A stretch of DNA of 64,000 nucleotides from an uncultured Mediterraneibacter sp. (GTDB lineage Bacteria; Bacillota; Clostridia; Lachnospirales; Lachnospiraceae), in assembly GCA_934309345.1 (NCBI GenBank), contig CAKRDD010000010.1:1-64000 (forward strand), read 5' to 3'. Numbering within the stretch: the stretch's first letter is position 1; each line of letters begins with the position of its first letter. Below, one piece after another: positions 25,298-33,334 of this stretch. A program made the position numbers and the translations under genes. The notes under the pieces were generated by a model, which saw nothing but the letters and a program-made list of their open reading frames with translations, made no database searches and had not been told where the DNA came from.

Positions 25298-27731
25298 TCT
25301 CTTTCTCCTTCGTATTTCCTTTTTTCATCTGTCGGATTATCGCTACAGCCATACAAGCAAGGCCTAACACAATAAGAATTAAAGTTGCATGATTTCCAGT
25401 CTCTGGCATCTGTAATCCGGTGTGGTTTTCTACCTTCAGATTCACAATTCGCTCATGCGGAGTTCCTTCAATTGCGTAATCTTCGGAATCTTTTGTATGA
25501 AGTTCGCCATTTACATAGTATTCATACTCTCTCTTATCATTGAACTTGGTATAGATCTCATAGACATAATCATTTCCCTTTGCATCTTTTGGGATTCGGT
25601 ATCCCTGCGGTGCTTTTGTTTCCTTGATGTAATACTTTTTCTCTACTTCTAATGGACTGGTTGTAGCAACACCCATGCTATCTGTAACAATCTTGGATAC
25701 CTCTTTCGTACAGTCAGCATCTTCGTAGATCGTAAACTCTGCACCTTCCAGTAATTTTCCTTTTTCATTGACTTTTGTTACTTTCAGCTGATACGGAGCC
25801 AAGGTATCTTCCACACCTAAACGTGCGGTTCCTTCTTTTTCAACCTCAAACCGCATGGAATTATCCTTTGCTGTATTGGAATTCAAGGTAATTGTATTGT
25901 CTTTTGCAACCGTAAATGTTACAACTCCGCTGTTTACAGTGTACTCATCTGGTACGGATACTTCTCGTACTTTATGCTGTCCATAGCCTAATGATTTGAA
26001 TTTACATGCTCCGTTTGCATCCGTTGTCACGGTCTCTGTGCTTCCGTCTGGTTTTGTATGTTCATAAACAGCACCTTTAATCGCATAGTCTTTTCCTTTT
26101 TCTTTTTTGACAATGTTCAAATCCAAAGACTGCTCTGCGATTGTTGGTTCATTGTAGGTATAGACAAACTCGGAACCATTATTTCCACTTGTGATTTTGA
26201 CCGTATATACAGTTGGATTGATTAAATATCCTTCCGGAGCCTGGGTTTCTTTGATTGTAATAGTACCAAGTGGTAATTGCTTACTTCCAGTTGGTCCGGT
26301 ATATAATTCATCCCCTGAAACTAAATATTGGGAATCATAGTATGCAAATCCATCTGCATCTGTTCTGAACACCCATTTTTTAGTAACAGTCTTTCCACTT
26401 GCTGCCGGGTCAGAATCCATTTGTACTCCTGCATAGAATTTCACTTTAAACAGTGCTCCTTTTAGCGGCAGAGAACCTTCCGGTTTGTTCAGATTCGTTT
26501 CCTTATCCACTTTTCCAAGCAGTACACCAACCGGATCCATCGTTGGTTTATCTGATACTTTTAATACACTTGTTTCTCCTGACTTAACAGTTATCGTATA
26601 AGTGGTTTTATCAAGTGCATAACCTTTCGGTGCTGTTACTTCTTTTACATAATAAGTCCCTGCAGTTAATGTCAGTGTATTGGAGTCACCATTGGCATCC
26701 GTTGTAAGAGTTCCAACTTTGGAAGCTCCGGAAAGTGATTTCTCACTATATACACCATAAGTTGCATCCTTCAGCGAATAACAGTCATTTCCATTTGTTA
26801 TGGATGTATCTGAACTTGATTTTTTCAGCTTTGCATAACCGGATGGATTGTATGTACCGGACCAGGAAGATAACGGCTGTCCGTTTCCCTGATAGATCAC
26901 ACCTTTCGCATCCAAAAAATACTTATAATTTTCCCATGCCCACACTAAACCATTTGCATAATAATCCCCTTTATGGGTAGACAGCCAGGTACCACACGCA
27001 CACTTCACACCATTTCCTGTTTCAATCTGTACTCCATCCGCAAACCATCCATGCACTGCATTAAGTACCCACCAGACTGCACATTGCTTCATAAGATACT
27101 CGTAATCACTATTGATTGATTTACACATGTAATGGTCATAGTAATACATCATTGCAGCTACTGTCTGAATCGTTTCTTTATTATAGATGGTAGATGCATC
27201 CACGCCTGTTTTTTTTCCTGCTTGGAACTTATCCATAGGGTCTGCACAGAAAAGTGGTTCCTTTGTATCTGTATTTCCTAGCAGTCCTTCCCTCCATGTC
27301 AGTAGTTTTGGCCAGGAAGGGTCATTATAGTTAATCACATCGATTCGACCAAGGCTATCGCTTTGTATTCTACCTGTATTAATCACATCACCGGCAGCTC
27401 TTGCAGCTTTCGCTCTTCTTGGCATACTCGATGTATTGGCTTGAGCATCTGATTCCGCAAACCCAACTCCAATTTCTTTTAAGAGCTGCTTCATTTGACG
27501 TTCTGTCTCTAAATCCTTCTCAACATCTTTCTCTGGTTCTTTATCTCCATCGGTAACATCTTGCTGTTCTGCCACATTACTTGATGGATCTGCGATTGTC
27601 TCACTTTGAACCTTATCTGCTTCAGCATTCTCTTCGGCAGATACCATGTTAAAAGAGAAGGACGTTATTAATACCATTACTGCCAGTAGAACTGCCAAGA
27701 CTCGGCCTCTCTTTTTCCTTTTTTGTTTCAT
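25275..27731 (-). CDS. Thioester-domain tip adhesin with Cna-B repeats (MPETG)
   Basis: 818 residues. Signal peptide (about 1-32), acidic stalk, then a thioester (TQXA-like) domain: Cys162 in EPLFCADP and Gln216 in LMKQCAVWWVLN are the predicted thioester pair. About four Cna-B/SpaA domains follow (GTYYVKEVTAPKGYALD, GTITIKETQAPEGYLIN, KYYIKETKAPQGYRIP). The C terminus has MPETG, a hydrophobic helix and a lysine-rich tail. Thioester domains form covalent bonds with host or surface proteins. It is the first gene of the pilus cassette. Confidence 0.88.
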   Translation of the reverse strand: MKQKRKKRGRVLAVLLAVMVLITSFSFNMVSAEENAEADKVQSETIADPSSNVAEQQDVTDGDKEPEKDVEKDLETERQMKQLLKEIGVGFAESDAQANTSSMPRRAKAARAAGDVINTGRIQSDSLGRIDVINYNDPSWPKLLTWREGLLGNTDTKEPLFCADPMDKFQAGKKTGVDASTIYNKETIQTVAAMMYYYDHYMCKSINSDYEYLMKQCAVWWVLNAVHGWFADGVQIETGNGVKCACGTWLSTHKGDYYANGLVWAWENYKYFLDAKGVIYQGNGQPLSSWSGTYNPSGYAKLKKSSSDTSITNGNDCYSLKDATYGVYSEKSLSGASKVGTLTTDANGDSNTLTLTAGTYYVKEVTAPKGYALDKTTYTITVKSGETSVLKVSDKPTMDPVGVLLGKVDKETNLNKPEGSLPLKGALFKVKFYAGVQMDSDPAASGKTVTKKWVFRTDADGFAYYDSQYLVSGDELYTGPTGSKQLPLGTITIKETQAPEGYLINPTVYTVKITSGNNGSEFVYTYNEPTIAEQSLDLNIVKKEKGKDYAIKGAVYEHTKPDGSTETVTTDANGACKFKSLGYGQHKVREVSVPDEYTVNSGVVTFTVAKDNTITLNSNTAKDNSMRFEVEKEGTARLGVEDTLAPYQLKVTKVNEKGKLLEGAEFTIYEDADCTKEVSKIVTDSMGVATTSPLEVEKKYYIKETKAPQGYRIPKDAKGNDYVYEIYTKFNDKREYEYYVNGELHTKDSEDYAIEGTPHERIVNLKVENHTGLQMPETGNHATLILIVLGLACMAVAIIRQMKKGNTKEKENEKNDKI

Positions 27732-27877
27732 CTGATTTTTCTTTCCCTCCTAATTTCTAAGTTAAGTTGTTATTGCTCCTCCTTCCAAGAAAGTTAAAAT
27801 CAAGCTTTTTCTTTCCATGGTGGAGCCCTGGAACATCTTCGAATTCCCATTTTTCTTCCTCTTTCTCTTAAAATTGC

Positions 27878-27915
27878 GTATAAAAAAAGAACCACGCTTT
27901 GTGATTCTTTTTTGT
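27878..27915 (-). terminator. Rho-independent terminator, possibly bidirectional
   Basis: AAAAAAGAACCAC and GTGATTCTTTTTT form a stem with a short loop and flanking A and T runs. It lies after the lipoprotein gene and before the pilus cassette, so it may uncouple them. Confidence 0.7.
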
Positions 27916-27932
27916 GTACCGAATTTCGGTAT
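27916..27932. repeat. 17-bp palindrome, copy 13 (one mismatch)
   Basis: GTACCGAATTTCGGTAT between the lipoprotein stop and the terminator. Confidence 0.85.
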
Positions 27933-27936
27933 ATTT

Positions 27937-28800
27937 TTATTTTCTTGCTCCGCAGGAACAAACATATCCATCAACAACCGTTTCATCGTATGCCGCACTG
28001 TCCTGCACCCAGCGTGTTCCATAGACTGCCTCATGATGTACCGTTGTTGTGACTGGACGTGTACCATACTCTATATGATGTCCACCACCCTCATACGCTA
28101 ATGCATGTGCTTTTTCATGTTCAATTACATTATTTGTAATATCAGCTCCACACACATTGCAGCAATCCCATGCATAATCCTCATAGATAGTCACTTGCTC
28201 ATCCCATGCTTCCTGCACAACATACTGCTCATTGTGTCCAGTAGCTTCATGGTGTACAACATGTGTCTGTGCTACATAATTATGCTGATGCACTGATTCT
28301 GCCTTATTAGAATTCTCTTTATTACTTCCACTGTTTGTTGCAGGTTTTGCAGGAGTAGACGCTGATGCGGAAGGCTTTGTTGTTTCCTGCTTTTTATTAG
28401 AAGTAGATGGATTCGTTTTATTTGATGTCTCCTTCTTCTTTGAGTCACTTTTCGAGTCATTCTTCTTGGAATCATTTTGGACTGTATTTTCCTGCTTAGA
28501 AGTATCTTTCTTTGTATCGTTCTTCTTAGCATCTTCCTTTTTGGATTCAGCCTTATTTGACTCTTCCGATTTTGCTGTCTCTTCTGTTTTCTTTTCCTCT
28601 TCCTTTACATCATTAGAAACACTATTAACAAGTTTATCCGCATTTTTGATATGTTTTTTTATCTCATCATGATCGGATGTTTCTGTAATTGTCTCTACTG
28701 TCTTGTTATCTATTTCAGCTGCTTTCTTCTCTCCACATCCAATGATTGGTGTAGAGATCATCATGGTTACCAGAAAAATTGCTACAAATTTCTTTTTCAT
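27937..28800 (-). CDS. Lipoprotein with lysine-rich stalk and Cys/His-rich domain
   Basis: 287 residues from ATG 28800, chosen for the upstream GGAGAGGAGAAAATAC. Lipobox IIGC (about 20-23) indicates a lipid-anchored surface protein. A long low-complexity K/N/S/E stalk (about 45-165) follows. The C-terminal domain has repeated HHEATGHNEQYVV and VHHEAVYGTRWV motifs and paired cysteines (CCNVCG, CSCG), suggesting zinc binding. Similar HHEA repeats are familiar from Lachnospiraceae surface proteins, with no known function. Confidence 0.7.
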   Translation of the reverse strand: MKKKFVAIFLVTMMISTPIIGCGEKKAAEIDNKTVETITETSDHDEIKKHIKNADKLVNSVSNDVKEEEKKTEETAKSEESNKAESKKEDAKKNDTKKDTSKQENTVQNDSKKNDSKSDSKKKETSNKTNPSTSNKKQETTKPSASASTPAKPATNSGSNKENSNKAESVHQHNYVAQTHVVHHEATGHNEQYVVQEAWDEQVTIYEDYAWDCCNVCGADITNNVIEHEKAHALAYEGGGHHIEYGTRPVTTTVHHEAVYGTRWVQDSAAYDETVVDGYVCSCGARK

Positions 28801-28825
28801 GTATTTTCTCCTCTCCCAATACATT

Positions 28826-28842
28826 GTACCGAATTTCGGTAC
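28826..28842. repeat. 17-bp palindrome, copy 14 (perfect)
   Basis: GTACCGAATTTCGGTAC, 25 bases upstream of the lipoprotein start codon, just before its ribosome site. Confidence 0.95.
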
Positions 28843-28987
28843 ATTTTCTTAACACCTCTAAGATTTTTTGATATCTATAAGAATTCATAAGTTTTTCACT
28901 TTGTTTCTATTTTTTATAAGGGTAATCATCCACAACCTGTAGATAACTACCCTCACCTTCATAGAAAAATCTTTTTCAGACTACTCT

Positions 28988-29260
28988 CTAGTCTTCTTCA
29001 TTTTCATCTATAATCTCTTCTTCAGAATTCATTTCCTTTTCTTCTAACATCTCATTAATTCGTATTACATATGCAAGCAATCTCTTCACATATTCTGGTG
29101 CATCTCTATCTTCTAATTCCCATGATTGCAACGTACGATATGGTATTTTGAAGTATTCGCAGAACTCTTTACGGCTCATCCCTGCATTTTCTCTCAAATC
29201 TTTTACTGCTATTTTTTCCGTATCTTGCACCACATAATTAATATCTAACTCTTCTTTCAT
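28988..29260 (-). CDS. XRE-type helix-turn-helix regulator
   Basis: 90 residues. VKDLRENAGMSRKEFCEYFKIPYRTLQSWE is a standard Cro/C1-type HTH, followed by an acidic tail (EEIIDENEED). CGGAGGATAATTGTA precedes the ATG. It is preceded by a long AT-rich region with inverted repeats, suggesting autoregulation. A candidate binder of the 17-bp palindrome besides ParB. Confidence 0.8.
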   Translation of the reverse strand: MKEELDINYVVQDTEKIAVKDLRENAGMSRKEFCEYFKIPYRTLQSWELEDRDAPEYVKRLLAYVIRINEMLEEKEMNSEEEIIDENEED

Positions 29261-29588
29261 TACAATTATCCTCCGAATTTCAATAAAACACTTTTTGTTT
29301 TCTTCTAAATTTTGAAATATTTCATCGGAATACTCTGCTTGGACAATACGTTTTCTATATTGTATTACTTTAATCTTTCGCTAATTATATTGTAACAAAG
29401 CGATTTTTGCTTATCTAGGTTACTTTAGGTACGTTTTTTGGTCAAGTTTATAAATTATTCTCTATTATTGCCCAATTTTATCGCTGTTTATAAAAAAAGT
29501 ATAAACTTGAGCACCTATCTTTCACTTACAAAAGCTATTTAAGCTGGCATTCCGACTACTTATCCCCGGTTGACTGAAAATATCCTTT
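29261..29588 (-). promoter_or_regulatory. AT-rich control region of the HTH gene
   Basis: No gene seen. It holds a TATAAT-like -10 (29384-29389, minus strand). CAAGTTTATA at 29444-29453 is mirrored by TATAAACTTG at 29500-29509, and GTTTATA/TATAAAC form a nested arm pair (29486-29492 and 29500-29506). These look like operator half-sites; the binder is unknown. Confidence 0.45.
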
Positions 29589-29605
29589 GTACCGAAATTC
29601 GGTAC
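29589..29605. repeat. 17-bp palindrome, copy 15 (perfect)
   Basis: GTACCGAAATTCGGTAC just after the stop of the excisionase-like gene. Confidence 0.95.
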
Positions 29606-29609
29606 GCTA

Positions 29610-29810
29610 CTAATATTTTGCTGGTAATCTAAACAATTCTATATATTTATCTATAGCCTCACAGTCTATAAGAACTGCTCGTCCTATTTTACAGATTGCA
29701 CCAGCTTCTTTTGCCCATTTTTCTAACGTTGGCAGACATACATCATAACGCTTTGCTGCCGTTTTGTATTTGACATATCGTCTCTTATCGTTATAAAATT
29801 CATTTTCCAT
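29610..29810 (-). CDS. Excisionase-like / DUF6462-type winged-helix protein
   Basis: 66 residues from ATG 29810 (AGGAGATGTGAGA upstream). RYVKYKTAAKRYDVCLPTLE, with IGRAVLIDCEAIDKYIELFR, is the MerR/excisionase-type winged helix used by Xis proteins and related element regulators. Its promoter carries two copies of a perfect palindrome, suggesting tight control. With no integrase in view, an excision role is unproven. Confidence 0.72.
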   Translation of the reverse strand: MENEFYNDKRRYVKYKTAAKRYDVCLPTLEKWAKEAGAICKIGRAVLIDCEAIDKYIELFRLPAKY

Positions 29811-29832
29811 TCTCACATCTCCTTTCATCTAT

Positions 29833-29882
29833 ACACATTGTGTTTGTGCTTTTAGATTAGCACACATTGTGTGTATTTTCAA
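29833..29882 (-). promoter_or_regulatory. Promoter with paired ACACATTGTGT operators
   Basis: Minus-strand -35 TTGAAA (29877-29882) and -10 TAATCT (29854-29859) are 17 bases apart. The palindrome ACACATTGTGT occurs in the spacer (29862-29872) and again downstream of the -10 (29833-29843), so a bound protein would block transcription. Confidence 0.75.
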
Positions 29883-29920
29883 GAGTACTTATTATATTTC
29901 AAATTACTTACAAACTATTT

Positions 29921-29937
29921 GTACCGAATTTCGGTAC
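29921..29937. repeat. 17-bp palindrome, copy 16 (perfect)
   Basis: GTACCGAATTTCGGTAC between the zinc-ribbon-like gene and the promoter of the excisionase-like gene. Confidence 0.95.
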
Positions 29938-29980
29938 ATTACAACATAATAATTTCTAATTCTTTGCTCATTTTTCAGAT

Positions 29981-30262
29981 TCAGATGATTTCTTTTCCAT
30001 TATTCTTTACTTCTTGCTCCGCATAATCCATAAATCTTATGACACAAAGTCCTTTACTTCCACATTCATCGTCCTCATCACCATATTCCGTTGAACAATC
30101 TGGACATAAAAACTGTGCTGAAAGATCAAGTTCAATACCGCTTTCATTTGTTTCTGGATTATAGTGTTCTGAAATTGTTGCAAGAAATTCATGATATTGT
30201 TCTGAACTCATATTTTTAATTTGCTGGATAATATCGTCTTTCATTTTTTCTAAGTTAGTCAT
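29981..30262 (-). CDS. Small acidic protein with CxxC motif
   Basis: 93 residues from ATG 30262 (GGGAGGCGTTTGGTA upstream). A helical N terminus precedes a cysteine cluster FLCPDCSTEYGDEDDECGSK that could hold one zinc. No family recognised. Confidence 0.55.
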   Translation of the reverse strand: MTNLEKMKDDIIQQIKNMSSEQYHEFLATISEHYNPETNESGIELDLSAQFLCPDCSTEYGDEDDECGSKGLCVIRFMDYAEQEVKNNGKEII

Positions 30263-30523
30263 TACCAAACGCCTCCCTGATTTCCTCTTTTTCTTCTTAC
30301 TCTCGTTATGCATTCATGCATAAACTTTATTTTTAACATAGATACAAATCCACTGTATCTATCTTTTATTTACAATGCAAGATTTTAGAGAAACTGCAAC
30401 AAATAATTGCATTCCCATGTAAAAAAATATTATCACAGGAGCAAAGAGACTCTGGATATGAAACTTCCTATCAAAAAAGCAACGTGAACTTATGTCCACG
30501 CCATGCTTTGTTTCCTCCGTAAC

Positions 30524-30540
30524 GTACCGAATTTCGGTAC
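30524..30540. repeat. 17-bp palindrome, copy 17 (perfect) with orphan ribosome site
   Basis: GTACCGAATTTCGGTAC in the 379-base gap between the AbiE cassette and the CxxC gene. On the minus strand it is followed by TTACGGAGGAAACAAAGC and ATG, but that frame closes after MAWT, so the gene once behind it may be decayed. No other gene is seen in 30263-30641. Confidence 0.9.
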
Positions 30541-30580
30541 ATTTCAAGGTACTTCATGGGGTCTGACCCAAGCAGCTCTT

Positions 30581-30640
30581 TCAAAAATAGAGCCATCTCA
30601 GCTCACTGCATCTCTGCATGACACCTGAAATGGCTCTATA
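30581..30640 (-). terminator. Terminator after the AbiEii-like gene
   Basis: ATAGAGCCATCTCAG (about 30587-30601) pairs with CTGAAATGGCTCTAT (about 30625-30639) with one mismatch, and the minus strand continues TTTTTG. Confidence 0.85.
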
Positions 30641-30641
30641 A

Positions 30642-31400
30642 TCACTGTGCTATATACAAATCTTTTAGTTCGTCCAAAATCTGATCTTTCGTTCTCCCTA
30701 CCAGTCCCAACTGCTTAATGTCAATGCTTTCGTTTTGCATCCGCTGAACAAAGTCTTGAACATCAGTAAAAACTCCTTGAGGAACCGTAATCTTGACCGT
30801 GGGATCAATCAATTCCGTCAGACGGAAAACATCGTTCTTATGTTTCTTGATATTTTTGCTGTCAACATGTTCACCTGCAGCTCTGCGATCTGTCAAATCC
30901 ATCCACGCTTTTGCCTTAAATGGAATCAAATATGCCGCATCTAAGACAGTCACTCCATCAACAGTGACTTTCCCCTGTTTCAAAACTCTGTAGTAATCAT
31001 CATCCAAAAGAATAGCCGACAGACTTGAAATATCTTCGTCCATCGGTAACGGTGTTAACACTGCATCTTCTGGAAGTTGAATGGCATCCAGCTTTCGCGT
31101 GAAAAGTTCAATCATTGCAGGATACTGATTTGAAATTGGGTGACTAAAACGATAAAACTGCGGCACACCCGAACTTTTATTACAATGTTCATATCCAGCC
31201 TGTTTTACATATTCCCAGAATTTCTTTCCAAAATTTACATCAAGCGCTTCTATAATCAGAACAAGATCAATATCCTTTGTTGCTCGGAAATCCAAACCTT
31301 CTTCTGTCATCAGAATATCACACGCTGTTCCTCCAATGATGGCATACTGTTCTTCACTTCCCTTGAACCATTCCTTAAAACTATCAATTCCTGTAACCAT
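30642..31400 (-). CDS. AbiEii/AbiGii-type nucleotidyltransferase toxin
   Basis: 252 residues. YAIIGGTACDILMTEE with RATKDIDLVLII is the GG...DxD core of the nucleotidyltransferase fold; LTRKLDAIQLPED-like and VDAAYLIPFKAKAWMDL segments follow. The gene overlaps the preceding regulator by 17 bases, with GGAGGAAGATAA before the ATG. That is the antitoxin-then-toxin layout of AbiE type IV toxin-antitoxin systems, which also give phage exclusion. Shorter than typical AbiEii, so its activity is uncertain. Confidence 0.72.
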   Translation of the reverse strand: MVTGIDSFKEWFKGSEEQYAIIGGTACDILMTEEGLDFRATKDIDLVLIIEALDVNFGKKFWEYVKQAGYEHCNKSSGVPQFYRFSHPISNQYPAMIELFTRKLDAIQLPEDAVLTPLPMDEDISSLSAILLDDDYYRVLKQGKVTVDGVTVLDAAYLIPFKAKAWMDLTDRRAAGEHVDSKNIKKHKNDVFRLTELIDPTVKITVPQGVFTDVQDFVQRMQNESIDIKQLGLVGRTKDQILDELKDLYIAQ

Positions 31401-32343
31401 TTATCTTCCTCCACAGTTCATTCAGCATTTCTTCTACTGCTTCTTCAATTCGTTCATCTGCATCTTCTCTCAATGCCAATGCCAGCGAAAGTTCGTCTAC
31501 AGTATTTCGTGTGGACATTTTTCGTGGATCGTATCTCCACATTTCTACAGCCACTTGTTCCTGCGAATCTTGCAAGCTATTTGTCATAACATCTTTCCAT
31601 TGAGAGATTCTTTCTGTTGCATAACACTTGACGTTCGGTGCGTTCAGCATGGAACACTCTGCCAATGCCGAATATCCACTTTCCAACAGATCTTTTCCCA
31701 CCAATTCTTTCGGAATATAAACTGTTCGTTTGATTGGATTCAACAACTTATCTCCTGCTTTTTGGAACAGTATTTTCGGAGAATCCTCAGATTGTAAAAT
31801 CCGCTGCACACCTTTTTTCTTTATATGCAGCAATCCCATTTCTTCAAGCTGTTTCGATGCCCTCGATATAGAAGTGGGTGTCAGTTCCAAGTCTTTCGCA
31901 GCTTGACTTGTTGATAATTCTTGTCCACCTACATAAATGAAATGAAGCAAAAGCATCTGCGCTGATGGAAGTATTACTTCCCGTGGCTTCCTTTCGGCAT
32001 CGCACCGTTCTTGCAAATACAATGCCATGAAAGGCAAATAAATCTGTTTTCCTTCTACGATAAATGGAATTCTTTCACGAATCAAATATTCTTTCTGGCG
32101 AAAACCAAGTTTATTTAGCACCAGCACAATAGGCTTATTTTCATTTTTCTGTATCCGTGCAATATGCTTTTTCAACACTGCAATCTGGTCCAATTCAGTT
32201 TTCGGATAAAGAAAAATCACCTTTTTTCCATTCATAGAAGCCATCTGCAAGCGATACCGTGTAACAATAAAGTTAGGCAAATGCTTGAATTCCACATCCT
32301 CATAAGTCACTTCGATTCCGAGGACTTTATTGAGATACTCCAT
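31384..32343 (-). CDS. AbiEi-like winged-helix antitoxin/repressor
   Basis: 319 residues. The middle (about 160-205) is a MarR/winged-helix segment: ELSTSQAAKDLELTPTSISR then ASKQLEEMGLLHIKKKGVQR. The N-terminal part resembles an uncharacterised alpha/beta domain and the C-terminal part the AbiEi antitoxin domain. It is the first gene of the pair under a symmetric operator, consistent with AbiEi-type negative autoregulation. GGAGGCGAACAT precedes the ATG. Confidence 0.65.
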   Translation of the reverse strand: MEYLNKVLGIEVTYEDVEFKHLPNFIVTRYRLQMASMNGKKVIFLYPKTELDQIAVLKKHIARIQKNENKPIVLVLNKLGFRQKEYLIRERIPFIVEGKQIYLPFMALYLQERCDAERKPREVILPSAQMLLLHFIYVGGQELSTSQAAKDLELTPTSISRASKQLEEMGLLHIKKKGVQRILQSEDSPKILFQKAGDKLLNPIKRTVYIPKELVGKDLLESGYSALAECSMLNAPNVKCYATERISQWKDVMTNSLQDSQEQVAVEMWRYDPRKMSTRNTVDELSLALALREDADERIEEAVEEMLNELWRKINGYRN

Positions 32344-32360
32344 ATGTTCGCCTCCAATTT

Positions 32361-32415
32361 TAACTCTTCTTCTGCATTATAACTCTTTTTGAGTTAAAAT
32401 TCAATATTAGAGTTA
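32361..32415 (-). promoter_or_regulatory. AbiE-like promoter with four symmetric TAACTC/GAGTTA half-sites
   Basis: -35 TTGAAT (32399-32404) and -10 TATAAT (32376-32381) on the minus strand, 17 bases apart. TAACTC lies at 32361-32366 and 32380-32385, GAGTTA at 32391-32396 and 32410-32415. All four are symmetric about base 32388, with 19-base spacing in each arm, overlaying the core promoter. Confidence 0.85.
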
Positions 32416-32479
32416 AGATGAGCTGCAAACCAGTAGTATGACTCCAATGAACAAGTCCAGCACTGCACTTAATCTAAGT

Positions 32480-32496
32480 GTACCGAAATTCGCTAC
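32480..32496. repeat. 17-bp palindrome, copy 18 (one mismatch)
   Basis: GTACCGAAATTCGCTAC just after the stop of the small membrane gene. Confidence 0.85.
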
Positions 32497-32500
32497 ATTA

Positions 32501-32668
32501 CTAATTCTGCTTTCCAATGTTTCTTTTTTCTCCAACACCAATACTTTCTTCCAGATCATAACCGGACTTTTTATCACGCCAATTTATGGATTCTTTGCAT
32601 AAACACAACGTAATTATTGCCCCCAGTAAAAACAGCATACTTGTTAAAACAACTATCAATACAATCAT
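32501..32668 (-). CDS. Small membrane protein (55 aa)
   Basis: One N-terminal membrane helix (IVLIVVLTSMLFLLGAIITL) and a charged cytoplasmic tail. The ATG at 32668 follows ACGGAGGAAACATAGCAAGA. A longer frame would include the palindrome as YRNSV. It lies between SSB and the AbiE cassette. Function unknown. Confidence 0.5.
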   Translation of the reverse strand: MIVLIVVLTSMLFLLGAIITLCLCKESINWRDKKSGYDLEESIGVGEKRNIGKQN

Positions 32669-32691
32669 TCTTGCTATGTTTCCTCCGTAAT

Positions 32692-32708
32692 GTACCGAAT
32701 TTCGGTAC
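32692..32708. repeat. 17-bp palindrome, copy 19 (perfect)
   Basis: GTACCGAATTTCGGTAC, 23 bases upstream of the small membrane gene's start. Together with the following TTACGGAGGAAACATAGCA it matches the module at 30524. Confidence 0.95.
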
Positions 32709-32717
32709 ATTTCATAT

Positions 32718-33137
32718 TTACTCAAACGGTAATTCATCATCATATTCATCCGAAAGATATGTAAATTCATCCCCTGATTGCTGTTCTTCCGAATCAGAAG
32801 ATATTCTTTTATTTTCCGACTTGATTTCTGCAAATTCCTGTTCTTCAATAAACACTTCAACTGTATAAATTTTCATACCTTCTTTATTTGTATAACTACC
32901 AGTTTGTAAATGTCCAGAAATAGCAATCCTCATTCCCTGTCGAAAATATTTATCAGCAATCTCTCCTAAACGTCCTATAGCAACGCAACGAATAAAATCT
33001 GCAGTTGCTTCATTTTCTCGTTTCAATTTCCGGTCTACTGCAAGTGTATATCTTGCAACTGCCTTTGAATTTTCTCCTGTTGAATATCTTACTTCTGGAT
33101 TCCTAGTTAATCGTCCAATTAATATTACCTTATTCAT
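32718..33137 (-). CDS. ssb: Single-stranded DNA-binding protein (element copy)
   Basis: 139 residues from ATG 33137 (AGAGGTCTATT upstream). MNKVILIGRLTRNPEVRYS, ARYTLAVDRKL, DFIRCVAIGRLGEIADKYFR and GMRIAISGHLQTGSY are the standard SSB OB-fold. The tail ends in DELPFE, a variant of the DDDIPF partner-binding tip. Conjugative elements often carry their own SSB for the incoming single strand. Confidence 0.93.
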   Translation of the reverse strand: MNKVILIGRLTRNPEVRYSTGENSKAVARYTLAVDRKLKRENEATADFIRCVAIGRLGEIADKYFRQGMRIAISGHLQTGSYTNKEGMKIYTVEVFIEEQEFAEIKSENKRISSDSEEQQSGDEFTYLSDEYDDELPFE

Positions 33138-33157
33138 AATAGACCTCTGACCTTTCC

Positions 33158-33174
33158 GTACCGAATTTCGGTAC
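33158..33174. repeat. 17-bp palindrome, copy 20 (perfect)
   Basis: GTACCGAATTTCGGTAC, 20 bases upstream of the ssb start codon. Confidence 0.95.
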
Positions 33175-33334
33175 ATTTCTATTGGTGACAGAAACCATAA
33201 GGATTTCTGCCACCGCCAACCATACATACGTACATATACACGGCAATTGCATCGTATACATGTACAATCCACCTTGTGTCTTCGAAACCACGGACTTCAC
33301 CGACTTATTCAGCAATTCCGCAAGGTGGTACATT

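Noticed and set aside
27762..28067. 101-residue minus-strand ORF between the adhesin and lipoprotein genes
   Set aside because: It overlaps the lipoprotein C terminus in another frame and crosses a terminator.
30359..30547. 62-residue minus-strand ORF starting in the palindrome
   Set aside because: Its start lies before the ribosome site, and the better ATG (30504) closes after four codons.
33130..33333. Possible 67-residue ORF upstream of ssb containing VPKFGT
   Set aside because: No ribosome site before any of its ATGs, and it overlaps the ssb start; the palindrome alone keeps the frame open.
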